A stretch of DNA of 64,000 nt, from positions 248,001-312,000 of the forward strand of contig JALIRH010000146.1 in NCBI GenBank assembly GCA_023055505.1. Direction: 5' to 3'. Below, one piece after another: positions 1 to 15,500 of this stretch. The position numbers and the translations under genes are program-made. The notes beneath the pieces were generated by a model. It did no database searches. It was not told where the DNA came from and was given only the letters and a program-made list of their open reading frames with translations. Source of the stretch: Callipepla californica brunnescens. Taxonomy: Eukaryota > Chordata > Aves > Galliformes > Odontophoridae. Position 1 is the first letter of the stretch, and each line of letters opens with the position of its first letter.

Positions 1-603
1 TTGTTCGGTGGCTAATTCCAGCCCTAGGAGTAAGTGTATTAGAAAAGGCCGTAGTGAATGTGTCAGCCACTATGGAAAGAACTGAGAACGTAACATCAGA
101 TACCATCCAAGGTTTGCAAACAGAGATTTCTTCTTTGAGTAAAGTAGTTCTGCAGAACAGAACGGCTCCAGACCTAACTGCAAAGGGGGGAGTCTGTACA
201 GTAATTAATCAAAGCTGCTGTGCTCACGTGGACCAAGATCAACGTAGAAACTGACACACAGGCGATTCAGAAACGGGTTGAAGTGCTGCACCAAGTCTCA
301 TTAGATGGTACCTCATTTGGATTTACACACTTATGGAATCAGCTCACTAGCTGGCTCCCTGATTAAGCCTGGCTAAAGCAACCGTCTGTAGCAATAGTGG
401 TGCTGTTTATTCCCATAGTGATGACTTGTACAGGTGTGTGGTGCTTTCTCTGGTGCTGTCGAAGGAGCCTGCATGGTTACACCACCTGGAAAAGAAATTG
501 CATCAACCGCCAAGCAGAACCTGGGAAGTGTTTCAGGAAGGAGATAATGGACAATAGTACGTCATAGGCAAAAGAATTTGCCTGTTATATTGAGAAGGGG
601 GAT
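1..603 (+). pseudogene. ERV env remnant (transmembrane subunit), copy 1
   Basis: An open stretch at 54-254 shows hallmarks of a retroviral envelope transmembrane subunit: a heptad-like helix followed by a CX6CC motif (C-TVINQS-CC), typical of gamma-type envelopes. The frame breaks near 230-245, where the continuation lies in another frame, and a stop sits near 363. A hydrophobic membrane-span-like segment follows at about 370-470. A purine-rich tract at 591-602 resembles the polypurine tract that precedes a 3' LTR. The surface-subunit part lies left of the window. Because of the frameshift and stop it cannot encode a full envelope. Family placement beyond gamma-type env is not attempted. Confidence 0.75.
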
Positions 604-1032
604 TGAATCATGAGAACAGCTTATCCATGGTAACAACAACTCGTTACATAAATCAAGCGGCCGCATCATTGTGTGACAGGTAGAGCTGCTGTTTGCAGCT
701 CCGTACAAGGGTGAGGGACAACACAGCACAAGAAGCTGTGGTTGCTGACAGCACAATGATGGTCCTGAGAAGCTGCTGCCTGCAACTCAGTGAAGGGGGT
801 CTGTGAAGATAAGAAGGCAAAACAACGTACAGTGATCCCCTCAACATGTGGAAATCTGTTGTGGCCACTGCACATGTCGCTCACTTGGGAACTTCTGTCT
901 GTATGTGTGGGATGTGATGAGTACGCATGTGCTGTACCTTTAAATACGTACTCATTTCTGTCTTTGGGTGCACGTATGGTGGAGAGATCCCCATGCACCC
1001 AGCGCTGTAATCAAGGGAAAGCCTGCTGGACA
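604..1032 (+). mobile_element. Putative ERV 3' LTR, copy 1
   Basis: The segment begins TGAATC directly after the purine tract and ends GGACA at 1,032, giving a TG...CA element of 429 bp. A TATA-like TTTAAATA lies at 939-946. The following stretch (about 960-1,020, with GGGTGCACG and CCCAGCGCTG) resembles the R/U5 part of chicken ERV LTRs as I remember them. The polyadenylation signal is degenerate (AATCAA). Exact borders are inferred; no second LTR or target duplication is visible. Confidence 0.5.
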
Positions 1033-1221
1033 TAGTGCACTGCTGTGCAAAGTTACTGTGTCGCGTTCCTCGGCATCGGGGCAAGCGGGGAGCAAGTGGG
1101 GATACACAGAGAGCAGCGGAGGAGGGGGGGGGCATCTGGGAAGTGGACAGTGGGAGGGCATCCAGGGATCCAGGGTGGCGGGAAGTGGGCAGGGAGTACA
1201 GCAGGAACTGCAGCACTAAGA
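1033..1221. other. Non-repetitive spacer between LTR and satellite, copy 1
   Basis: This is G-rich single-copy-looking sequence with no gene, ending where the CA satellite starts. It is present in both copies, so the satellite's left edge is at a fixed point in each. Confidence 0.6.
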
Positions 1222-2991
1222 CAGTGCAGACACACAGTGCGCACACACACACACACACACACGCACAGACACACAGTGCACACAGACACACACACACACA
1301 CAAGTGCACACACAGTGCACACACACAGTACACACACACAGTGCACACACACACACAGAACACGCACGCACACCGTGCACACACATGAACAGTGCGCAAA
1401 CACAAGTATGCACACACACACAGTGCACACACAGTGCACGCACACACAGTGCACACACACACAGTGCACAAATACGAACACACACAAACACACAGTTCAC
1501 ACACACACAGTGCACTCACACACAGTGCTGACACAGTGCACACACACACACAGTGCACACACACAGTGCACACACACACTGCACTCACACACAGTGCACA
1601 GAGTGCGCACACACACACAGTCGACACACACAGTGCACACACACACAGTACACTCACACACACACACAGTGCACACAGTACACACACACACAGTACACTC
1701 ACACACACAGTGCGCACACAGAGTGCACACACACACTGTGCACACACACACACAGTGCAAACACACACAGTGCACACACACACACAGAACACACACATAG
1801 TGCACACACACAGAGCGTACACACGAACACACACGAACACAGAGTACACACAGTGCACATACACAGTGCACATACACAGTGCACACACACACTCACACTG
1901 CACACACAATGCACACACAAAAAGTGCACGCACACAAAGACACACAGTGCACACACAGTGCACACACACACACAGTGCACAAACACAGTGCACAGACAGT
2001 GCACACACACTGTGCACACACACACACACACACTGCACACACACTGCACACACACAGAGAACATGCACGCACACTGTGCACACACACAAACAGTGCACAC
2101 AAAAACAGTATGCACACACACACAGTGCACGCACACACACAGTGCACACACACATAGTGCACTCACACACAGTGCTGACACAGTGCACACACACGCACAC
2201 TGTGCACACACGCACACCGCACTCACACACATAGTGCTCACACAGTGTACACACACACAGTGCACACACACGGACAGTGCACACACACACACACAGTGCA
2301 CAAATACACAGTGCACAACAGTGCACACACACACACAGAACACACACACACAGTGCGCACACACACTGCACACACTGTACACACGCACACACAGTGCACA
2401 GAGACACACTGCACACACTGTGCACACGCACAGTGCAGACACAGAGCACACACACACACACACACCGACAAAGTGCACACACACACAGTGCACACACAGT
2501 GCACAAACACACACACAGTGCACACACACTGCACACACACACAGTACACACACACAGTACACACACACACACACAGTGCACACACACTCAATGCACATAC
2601 ACGAACACACAAACACACGAACACACACAAACACACAGTGCACACACTCACACAGTGCACACACACACACACAGTGCACACACAGTGCACACACACACTG
2701 TACACACACACACAGTGCACACACACTCAATGCACACACACGAACACACAAACACACGAACACACACAAACACACAGTGCACACACACCGTGCACACACA
2801 CACACACACAGTGCACACACAGTGCACACACAAACAGTGCACACACACAAACACACACACACACGGTGCACACACACACAGTGCACACACACAGTGCACT
2901 CACAGTGCACACACACACAGTGCACTCCCCCCCCCACACACACAGTGCACACACACAAAGTGAACACACACGAATACACACAGACACATAG
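1222..2991. repeat. GTGCAC-punctuated CA satellite, left block, copy 1
   Basis: The plus strand is almost entirely CA dinucleotides interrupted every 10-22 bases by AGTGCAC, with scattered variants (GTGCGC, GTACAC, ATGCAC, CACGAACAC). Spacing between GTGCAC motifs mostly changes in steps of two bases. It is stop-poor in several frames and so yields long spurious open frames on both strands. There is no gene. Confidence 0.97.
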
Positions 2992-3727
2992 TGTCGTGAA
3001 AGACAGAAACTGTTTTTCCCTTCTTTTGTCTCAAAGCTTGCTTCCTAAGGCCTTTTCTGGTGACAAGACTCTGACTGATAACTGCCGGTTACCCAGATGG
3101 GTGCTATGGTGCCTCATTGTCTCTGCTTATGGTTGTAAAGATAAGCAGAAATAGGGGCAAATAGTCTTTTCCGGGGGGCACGGCTTGGAGAAGCTGACCA
3201 CCACAAAAAGACAGTGCTCCTGCATGGCAAGGAAGGCAACATCCGCTGCTGGCTTATCTGTTGAGCCAGACATGTCACACAAGCAAATAGAAAAAAATAC
3301 CTGAGAAATGGGGATAAAAGGCCTTCACTGAACCAAGGATTTTTGAGAGAAGAAGAGAGGAAGAGAAGAGAAGAATTCCTGGAGAAGAACTCCCAAAGAG
3401 AAAATCTTTGAGGAGAACTCCCGAAGATGGACCCTGAGACCTGCTTGCTGCCATCTCCCATCCCCCGCGGTGACCAGACGAGTTCCTGAGACTATGAACC
3501 TCGCTGGACCCACGGTGATGATTATATCTCTCTTGCTTTCTATCAAGACTCCTTGCTTTTTTTTATCCCTTTTCTATCGCTCACCTTCCCTTCCCCATAT
3601 CCCTAAGCAACTAGTAATTGTAATAAACTGGTTGGGCTAACATTTGACCCGTTGTGTCTTAATCTCGCCATCGGGTATACACACAATATAAGAACCTCGT
3701 CTCCCTCCTTTATATTGGAGCGTGACA
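2992..3727 (+). mobile_element. Solo LTR embedded in the satellite, copy 1
   Basis: A 736-bp island of ordinary sequence sits inside the satellite. It starts TGTCGTGA and ends GCGTGACA, a TGTC/GACA terminal inverted repeat. A TATA-like GGGATAAAAGG lies near 3,311-3,321 and AATAAA at 3,622-3,627, so U3, R and U5 order is plausible on the plus strand. No internal retroviral genes are present. Flanking satellite gives no clear target-site duplication (only AG is shared). The identical element occurs at 47,334-48,069. Confidence 0.7.
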
Positions 3728-6700
3728 AGTGCACACACACAAATAGAACACACACACAGTGCACACACAGACACAGTGCACACACACACAATGCACACAC
3801 AAAGTGCACACACTGTGCACACACAAACAGTGCACACACACACAGTGCATACAAACGAACACACAGTGCGCACACAGTTCACACAGAGTGCACACACACA
3901 GAGTACACACACACACAGTGCACCCACACGAACACACGCAAACACACAGTGCACACAGACACACAGTGCACATACACACACAGACACACACCGTGCACAC
4001 ACACACAGACACACACACACACATTGCACACACACACACATTGCACACACACACATTGCACATGCACACACAGTGCACTCACAAACACATGGCTGACACA
4101 GTGCACACACACACACACACAGTACACATGCACACAGAGCACACACAGAGCACACACACAGTGCACACGCACACACACACACTGCACACACACAGTGCAC
4201 AAGCACACACATTGCACACACAGTGCACAGACACTGACAGTGCACACACAGTGCACACACAAACAGTGCACACACACACAGTGTACACACAGGGCACACA
4301 CACAAAGTGCACACACACAAAATGCGCACACAGTGCACACACACACACAGTGCACACGCACACAGTAAACACACACAAACATTGCACACACACACTGCAC
4401 ACACACGCAGTACACACGCACACACAGTGCACACACACTCCCAGTGCACACACAGTGCACACGCACGGATAGTGCACACACACGCACACAGTGCACACAC
4501 ACACATAGTGCACGCACACACAGTGCGCACACACAGTGCACACACACACACAGTACACACACAAACACAGTGCACACAACATGCACACACACACTGCACA
4601 CACACACTGCACACACACAGTGCACACAGTGCACACACAGGGCAGTGCACACACAGGGCAGTGCACACACACAGAGTGTACACACAGTGCACACACACAC
4701 AATGCACATGCACACACAGTGCACATGCACACACAGTGCACTCACAAACACACAGCTGACACAGTGCACACACACAAACACACAGTACACACGCACACAC
4801 AAACACACAGTGCACACACACACACGCAGTGTGCACACACACACAGTGCACAAACAGTGCACACACAAACACACAGTGCACACACACACACGCAGTGCGC
4901 ACACACACACAGTGTACACACAGTGCACGCAAACAGTGCACACACACACACTGTGCACACACACACTGTATACACACACACAGTGCACACACAGTACACA
5001 CACAAACAGTGCACACACACGAACACACACAAACACACAGTGCACACACACACACAGTGCACACACACAAACACACACAGAGTGCATACACACACAGTGC
5101 ACACAGTGCACACACACACACAGATCACACACACACAATGCACACACAGTGCACACACACAAACACACAGTGCACAAACAGAGCACACACACACACTCAG
5201 TGCACACACTGTACACACACACACTCACAGTACACACACAATGCACACACACACAATGCACACACACGAACACACAAAAACACACAGTGCACACACACAC
5301 GCAATGCGCACACACACACAGTGTACACACAGTGCACGCAAACAGTGCACACACACACACTGTGCACACACACACTGTATACACACACACAGTGCACACA
5401 CAAACAGTGCACACACACGAACACAAACAAACACAGTGCACACAGACACACAGTGCACACACACAAAGTGCACACACACTGTATACACACACACAGTGCA
5501 CACACAGTACACACACAAACAGTGCACACACACGAACACACACAAACACACAGTGCACACACACACACAGTGCACACACACAAACACACACAGAGTGCAT
5601 ACACACACAGTGCACACAGTGCACACACACACACAGATCACACACACACACAATGCACACACAGTGCACACACACAAACACACAGTGCACAAACAGAGCA
5701 CACACACACACTCAGTGCACACACTGTACACACACACACTCACAGTACACACACAGAGCACGCACACACAATACACACACGAACATACACAAACACACAG
5801 TGCACACACACACAATGCACACACACAGTGTACACACTGTGCACACACACAGTGCACACACACAGAGTGCACACAACGTGCACACACAGTGCACACACAC
5901 ACTGTGCACACACACACTGTATACACACACACAGTGCACACACAAACAGTGCACACACACGAACACAAACACACTGCACACAGACACACAGTGCACACAC
6001 ACAAAGTGCACACACACAAACACACACAGAGTGCATACACACATACACAGTGCACACACACACACAGTGCACACACAGTGGACATGCACACACAGTGCAC
6101 TCAAAAACACACAGCTGACACAGTGCACACACACACACACACAGTGCAAACACAGTGCACACACACACACTGCACACACAGTGCACTCACACACAAACAG
6201 TACACATGCACACAGAGCACACACACAGAGCACACACACAGTGCACACGCACGCACACACACTGCACACACACAGTGCACCCACACAAAGTGCACACAGT
6301 GCACGAACACACAAGACTAGAGTGCACACACACAGTGCACGCACACACACACAGTGCACACGCAAAGAGTGCACACAGGGCACACACACGCAGAACACAC
6401 ACACACACAGTGCACACACAGTGCACACACACAAAATGCGCACACAGCGCACACACACACACACAAAATGCGCACACACACAGTGCACACAGTGAACACA
6501 CACACAGTGCACACACACACACACACAGTGTACACATACAGAACACGCACACACACAGTGTGCATGCACACACACATACTGCACACACATCAACACACAC
6601 AAACACACAGTGCACACACAAACGCACACACAGTATACACTCACACAGTGTACACACAGTGCACACACAAACAGTGTGCACACACGAACACACACAAACA

Positions 6701-9534
6701 CACAGTTCACATGCGCACACAGTGGACACACACACAGTGCGCATGCACGGACTGTGCACACTTACAAACACACAGTGTACACACAGTGCACAAACACGCA
6801 AAGTGCACATACACACTGCACAACAGTGCACACACACACACACAGTGCACACGCACACGCACATAGTGCAAACACACACATTGCACACACACACACACAG
6901 TCCATACACGCAAAGAGTATGAACTCACAGTGCACACAAACACACACACTGCGCAAACAATGCACACTCACACGCACACAGTGCACACACACACATTACA
7001 CACTCACACACAGTACATGCACACAGAACACACACAAACACACAGTGCACACACACACAGTGCACACACACACACACATTGCACACAGTGCACACACACA
7101 TTGCACACAGTGCACACAGTGCACACACGCATTGCACACACAGTGCACACACACACACACACACACACACAGTGCACACACACAGTGCACACACACACAC
7201 ATAGTGCACACACCGTGCTCAAACACACACCTTGCACATACAGTGAAAACACACACACACACACAGTGTACACTGTGAACACACACAGTACACACACACA
7301 CATTTTACACACTCACACATTTTGCACACACACAGTGTACACACAGTGCGCACACAAACAGTGTACACACACGAACGCACACAAAGACACAGTGCACACA
7401 AAGACACAGTGGACACACACACAGTGCACACACACACACACATTGCACGCACAGTGCACACACAGAAAGTGCACAAACACACAAATTGCACTTATACACA
7501 GTGCACATCAGTGCACACACACACAGAACACGCACACAAACACAGTGCACATATACACAGTGCAAAACACTGCACATACAAACACACAGTGCACACACAC
7601 ACACAGTGCACACACTGTGACCACGCACACTGCACACACAGTGCACACACACACACACAATACACAATCACACACACAGAGTGCAGAGAGACTAACTGCA
7701 AACACTGTGCACACGCACACTGCAAACACTGTGCACACACACACATGGTGCACAGACATACACACACACACACACACGGTGCACACAGTGCGCACACGCA
7801 GTGCACACACAGTGCACACACAGTGCACACATACACAGAACACACACACACGGTGCACACACAAACTGCACACACAGAGCATGCACACACACACAGTGCA
7901 CACACACACAGAGCACACACAATGCACACAAACACACACACTGCGCACAATGTGACCACACACACTACACACTCTGTGCACGCACACACACACACACAGC
8001 AAAAACACACACACAGAGTGCAAAAGACACACTGCACACACTGTGCACAAGCACACTGCAAACACTGTGCGCACACACAGACACACACACTGCACACAGT
8101 GCGCACACGCAGTGCAGACACAGTGCACACACACACAGTGCACACACACACACTGCACACACACAGAGATTGCGAACACACAGTGCACACACACACACAC
8201 ACACACTGCGCAAACAATGCACACTTACACAGGCACACACACGATCACACACACACACACAGTGCACACACAAACACACACACACAGGGCACACAGTGCA
8301 CACAAGCAGTGCAGACACAGTGCACACACACACAGAACACACACACACAGTGTCCACACACAGACAGTGCACACAGTGCACACAGTGCACACGCACACAG
8401 TGCGCACACATACATTGCACACATACACACACACAGTGCACACGCACACAGTGCACGCACACACAGTGCACACGTACACACAGAACACACAGTGGACACA
8501 CACACACAGTGAACACACTGTGACCACTCAAACTGCACACACTGTGCAAACACACACACACACACAACACACAAACAAACACACACCGTGCACAGAGGCA
8601 CACTGTACACACTGTGCACACGCACACTGTAAACACTGTACACACACACACACACAGTGCACACACAGTGCACACACACACACACAGTGCACACAGTGCA
8701 CACACAGAAAGTGCACAAACACACAAAGTGCACATATACACAGTGCACAACAGTGCACAAACACACAATACACAAACACAAACAGTGCACAGAAACACAC
8801 TACACACACTGTGCACACGCACACTGCAAACACTGTGCACACACACACACACAGTCCACACAGAGCACAAACAGTGCAGAAACAGTGCACACACACAGAG
8901 TGCACACAGAGTGCACACAGTGCACACACACACACACAGTGGACAAACTGTGCACAAACACACACCATGCACATAAAGTGCACACACACAGTGCACACTG
9001 TGAACACACACACAGTGCACACACACACATATTGCACATACACACACACACAGTGCACACTGTGAACACACACACAGTGCACACACACACATATTGCACA
9101 TACACACACACACAGTGCACACACACACACACACAGTGCACACACACACACAATGCACACACACGAACACACACACACAATGCACACACAAACACACACA
9201 CAGTATACACACACACAGTGTACACACAGTGCACACACATACAGTATACACACACGAACACACACAAATAAACAATGCACACAGTGGACACACACACAGT
9301 GCACATGCACACACACTGCACACACAGAAAATGCAAAAAGACACAAAGTGCTCATAAACACTGTGCACAACAGTGCACACACACACAGGACACACGCACA
9401 CACACACACACAGAACACACACACAGCGCACACAAACACACAGTGCACAAACACACAGTGCACACAAACACACACACTGCGCACAATGTGACCACACACA
9501 CTGCACAATCTGTGCACGCACACACACACTTACA

Positions 9535-12500
9535 ATGCACAAACACACACACAGAGTGCACAAAGACACACTGCACACACTGTGCACACGCACACTGCAA
9601 ACACTGTGCACACACACACACACACACAGTGCACACACATGCAGTGCACACACACAGTGCACACACACACTCCACAAACCCACAATGCATACACAGTGCA
9701 CACACACACAGTGCTCACACACATACAAGTTGCACACGCACACAGTGCACACACACATACACACAGTGCACACACAGTGCACACACAGTGCACACACAGA
9801 CAGTGAACACACACATGCACAAACACACAGTGCAGTCACATACACTGTACACACACACAGTGCTCACGCACACACCGTGCACACACAGTGCACAGACACT
9901 CATAGTGCACATACACACAGTGCTCACGCACGCATAGTGCACACACACACCGAGAACACACACACAGTACACACACAGTGCACATGCACACACACACACA
10001 GTGCACACACAAAGAACACACACACAGTGCACACACAAAGAACACGCACAGACAGTACACACACACACAGTGCACACACAGTGCACACACACACACATTG
10101 CACACACACACAGTGCACACACAGTGCACACACACAAAGAGCACATACACACACAGAGTGAGCACGCATGGACAGTTCACACAAACACACCCAGTGCCAC
10201 ACACTGCACACACACACACACATTGCACACACAAAGAACACACACACAGTGCACACACACTGCACACGCACAGACAGTACACACACACACAGTGCACACA
10301 CACACTGTGCACACAGTGCACACACAGAGAGTGCACAGACACTCATAGTGCACACACACACAGTGCACACGTACACACTGCACACTCACAATGTGCACAC
10401 TATGTGCACACACAGACAGAACACGCATGGACACAGTGCACACACACACACAGTGCACACACAAACTGCACACACACGAATACACACAAACACACAGTGC
10501 ACACACACCAAATATGCACACACACACATTGCACACTATGTGCACACACAAATAGTGCACACACATGAACACACACAAACACACAGTGCACACTCACAAA
10601 CAGTGCACACACAGTGTACACACACACAGTGCACACCGAGACAGTGCACACGCACGGACAGTAAACACACAGTGCACACACACACAGAACATGCATGCAC
10701 ACAGTGCACACTCACAGACAATGCACACACACACACTCACAGTGCACACAGTGCACATGCACACACACACACAGTGCACACACAAAGAACACACACACAG
10801 TGCACACACAAAGAACACGCACAGACAGTACACACACACACAGTGCACACACAAAGAACACGCACAGACAGTACACACACACACAGTGCACACACAGTGC
10901 ACACACACACACATTGCACACACACACAGTGCACACACAGTGCACACACACAAAGAGCACATACACACACAGAGTGAGCACGCATGGACAGTTCACACAA
11001 ACACACCCAGTGCCACACACTGCACACACACACACACATTGCACACACAAAGAACACACACACAGTGCACACACACTGCACACGCACAGACAGTACACAC
11101 ACACACAGTGCACACACACACTGTGCACACAGTGCACACACAGAGAGTGCACAGACACTCATAGTACACACACACACAGTGCACACGTACACACTGCACA
11201 CTCACAATGTGCACACTATGTGCACACACAGACAGAACACGCATGGACACAGTGCACACACACACACAGTGCACACACAAACTGCACACACACGAATACA
11301 CACAAACACACAGTGCACACACACCAAATATGCACACACACACATTGCACACTATGTGCACACACAAATAGTGCACACACACGAACACACACAAACACAC
11401 AGTGCACACTCACAAACAGTGCACACACAGTGTACACACACACAGTGCACACCGAGACAGTGCACACGCACGGACAGTAAACACACAGTGCACACACACA
11501 CAGAACATGCATGCACACAGTGCACACTCACAGACAATGCACACACACACGGTGCACACGCAAACACAGTGCACACACACACATTGTACACAGTGCACAC
11601 ACAGAAAGAGCACAGACACTCACAGTGCACACACACACACTGCACACACATTGCACAAACACACACAGTGCACACTCTCTGCACACACACACAGTGCACA
11701 CAGTGCACACGCATCCACAGTACACACACACACAAACATTACACTCACAGTGCACACACACAAACAGTGCAAACACACACTGTACACACACACACAGTGC
11801 ACACACACTGCACGCACACACAGTGAACACAGTACGCACACAAAGACATAGTGCACACACAGTGCACACACACACACAGTGCACACAGTGCTCATACACA
11901 CACTGCATACACACACACTGCACACAGTGCGCACACAGTGCACACACACACAATGCTCACACACATACAAGGTGCATACGCACACAGTTCACACACTGAC
12001 AGTGAACACACACGAACACACACAAACACACAGTGCAGACACACACACTGCACACACACACAGTGCTCACGCACACACAGTGCACACATACACACCCAGT
12101 GCACGCACAGTGAACAATCACAGTGCACACACTCACACTGCTCACACAGTGCACACACACAGTGTTCTGTGTGTGTTCACTGTGTGTGTGCACTGTGTGC
12201 ACTGTGTGTGTATGTGTGCACTGTGTGTGCTTGTGCGCACAGTGTGCACACAATGCACACACACACACAGTACATGCACACACACAGTGCACACACAGTG
12301 CACGCACAGACAGTGCACGGACACTCACAGTGCACACGCACGGACAGTGCGCACACGTACAGTGCACACACACACACTCCGCACACACACAATGCGCACA
12401 CAGTGCCCACACACAGTGCTCACAGACTGTGCACACACACACACAGAGCACACACACACACACAGTGCACACGCACGGTCAGTAAATACACAGTGCACAC

Positions 12501-15500
12501 ACACACACACACACAGTACGCACACAGTGCACACAGGCACACAGTGGACACACACACAGTGCACACGCACACAGAGAACACACACACAGAGTGCACATAT
12601 ACACAGTGCACAACACTGCACACACAGTGCACACACACACACTGCACACACTCTGCACACACACCCACACACACAATGCACAAACACACACACTGAGTGC
12701 ACAGAGAAACACTGCACACACTGTGCACACGCACACTGCAAACACTGTGCACACACACACACACACACAGTGCACACACATGCAGTGCACACACACAGTG
12801 CACACACACACTCCACAAACCCACAATGCATACACAGTGCACACACACACAGTGCTCACACACATACAAGTTGCACACGCACACAGTGCACACACACATA
12901 CACACAGTGCACACACAGTGCACACACAGTGCACACACAGACAGTGAACACACACATGCACAAACACACAGTGCAGTCACATACACTGTACACACACACA
13001 GTGCTCACGCACACACCGTGCACACACAGTGCACAGACACTCATAGTGCACATACACACAGTGCTCACGCACGCATAGTGCACACACACACCGAGAACAC
13101 ACACACAGTACACACACAGTGCACATGCACACACACACACAGTGCACACACAAAGAACACACACACAGTGCACACACAAAGAACACGCACAGACAGTACA
13201 CACACACACAGTGCACACACAGTGCACACACACACACATTGCACACACACACAGTGCACACACAGTGCACACACACAAAGAGCACATACACACACAGAGT
13301 GAGCACGCATGGACAGTTCACACAAACACACCCAGTGCCACACACTGCACACACACACACACATTGCACACACAAAGAACACACACACAGTGCACACACA
13401 CTGCACACGCACAGACAGTACACACACACACAGTGCACACACACACTGTGCACACAGTGCACACACAGAGAGTGCACAGACACTCATAGTGCACACACAC
13501 ACAGTGCACACGTACACACTGCACACTCACAATGTGCACACTATGTGCACACACAGACAGAACACGCATGGACACAGTGCACACACACACACAGTGCACA
13601 CACAAACTGCACACACACGAATACACACAAACACACAGTGCACACACACCAAATATGCACACACACACATTGCACACTATGTGCACACACAAATAGTGCA
13701 CACACATGAACACACACAAACACACAGTGCACACTCACAAACAGTGCACACACAGTGTACACACACACAGTGCACACCGAGACAGTGCACACGCACGGAC
13801 AGTAAACACACAGTGCACACACACACAGAACATGCATGCACACAGTGCACACTCACAGACAATGCACACACACACACTCACAGTGCACACAGTGCACATG
13901 CACACACACACACAGTGCACACACAAAGAACACACACACAGTGCACACACAAAGAACACGCACAGACAGTACACACACACACAGTGCACACACAAAGAAC
14001 ACGCACAGACAGTACACACACACACAGTGCACACACAGTGCACACACACACACATTGCACACACACACAGTGCACACACAGTGCACACACACAAAGAGCA
14101 CATACACACACAGAGTGAGCACGCATGGACAGTTCACACAAACACACCCAGTGCCACACACTGCACACACACACACACATTGCACACACAAAGAACACAC
14201 ACACAGTGCACACACACTGCACACGCACAGACAGTACACACACACACAGTGCACACACACACTGTGCACACAGTGCACACACAGAGAGTGCACAGACACT
14301 CATAGTACACACACACACAGTGCACACGTACACACTGCACACTCACAATGTGCACACTATGTGCACACACAGACAGAACACGCATGGACACAGTGCACAC
14401 ACACACACAGTGCACACACAAACTGCACACACACGAATACACACAAACACACAGTGCACACACACCAAATATGCACACACACACATTGCACACTATGTGC
14501 ACACACAAATAGTGCACACACACGAACACACACAAACACACAGTGCACACTCACAAACAGTGCACACACAGTGTACACACACACAGTGCACACCGAGACA
14601 GTGCACACGCACGGACAGTAAACACACAGTGCACACACACACAGAACATGCATGCACACAGTGCACACTCACAGACAATGCACACACACATGGTGCACAC
14701 GCAAACACAGTGCACACACACACATTGTACACAGTGCACACACAGAAAGAGCACAGACACTCACAGTGCACACACACACACTGCACACACATTGCACAAA
14801 CACACACAGTGCACACTCTCTGCACACACACACAGTGCACACAGTGCACACGCATCCACAGTACACACACACACAAACATTACACTCACAGTGCACACAC
14901 ACAAACAGTGCAAACACACACTGTACACACACACACAGTGCACACACACTGCACGCACACACAGTGAACACAGTACGCACACAAAGACATAGTGCACACA
15001 CAGTGCACACACACACACAGTGCACACAGTGCTCATACACACACTGCATACACACACACTGCACACAGTGCGCACACAGTGCACACACACACAATGCTCA
15101 CACACATACAAGGTGCATACGCACACAGTTCACACACTGACAGTGAACACACACGAACACACACAAACACACAGTGCAGACACACACACTGCACACACAC
15201 ACAGTGCTCACGCACACACAGTGCACACATACACACCCAGTGCACGCACAGTGAACAATCACAGTGCACACACTCACACTGCTCACACAGTGCACACACA
15301 CAGTGTTCTGTGTGTGTTCACTGTGTGTGTGCACTGTGTGCACTGTGTGTGTATGTGTGCACTGTGTGTGCTTGTGCGCACAGTGTGCACACAATGCACA
15401 CACACACACAGTACATGCACACACACAGTGCACACACAGTGCACGCACAGACAGTGCACGGACACTCACAGTGCACACGCACGGACAGTGCGCACACGTA

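Noticed and set aside
54..254. Intact small gene from the 66-codon env frame
   Set aside because: It is an internal piece of a retroviral transmembrane subunit with no signal peptide, and the homologous frame continues in another phase after a frameshift. Domestication cannot be argued from this fragment.
1222..2991. Telomeric repeat array
   Set aside because: No TTAGGG or CCCTAA runs occur in the satellite.
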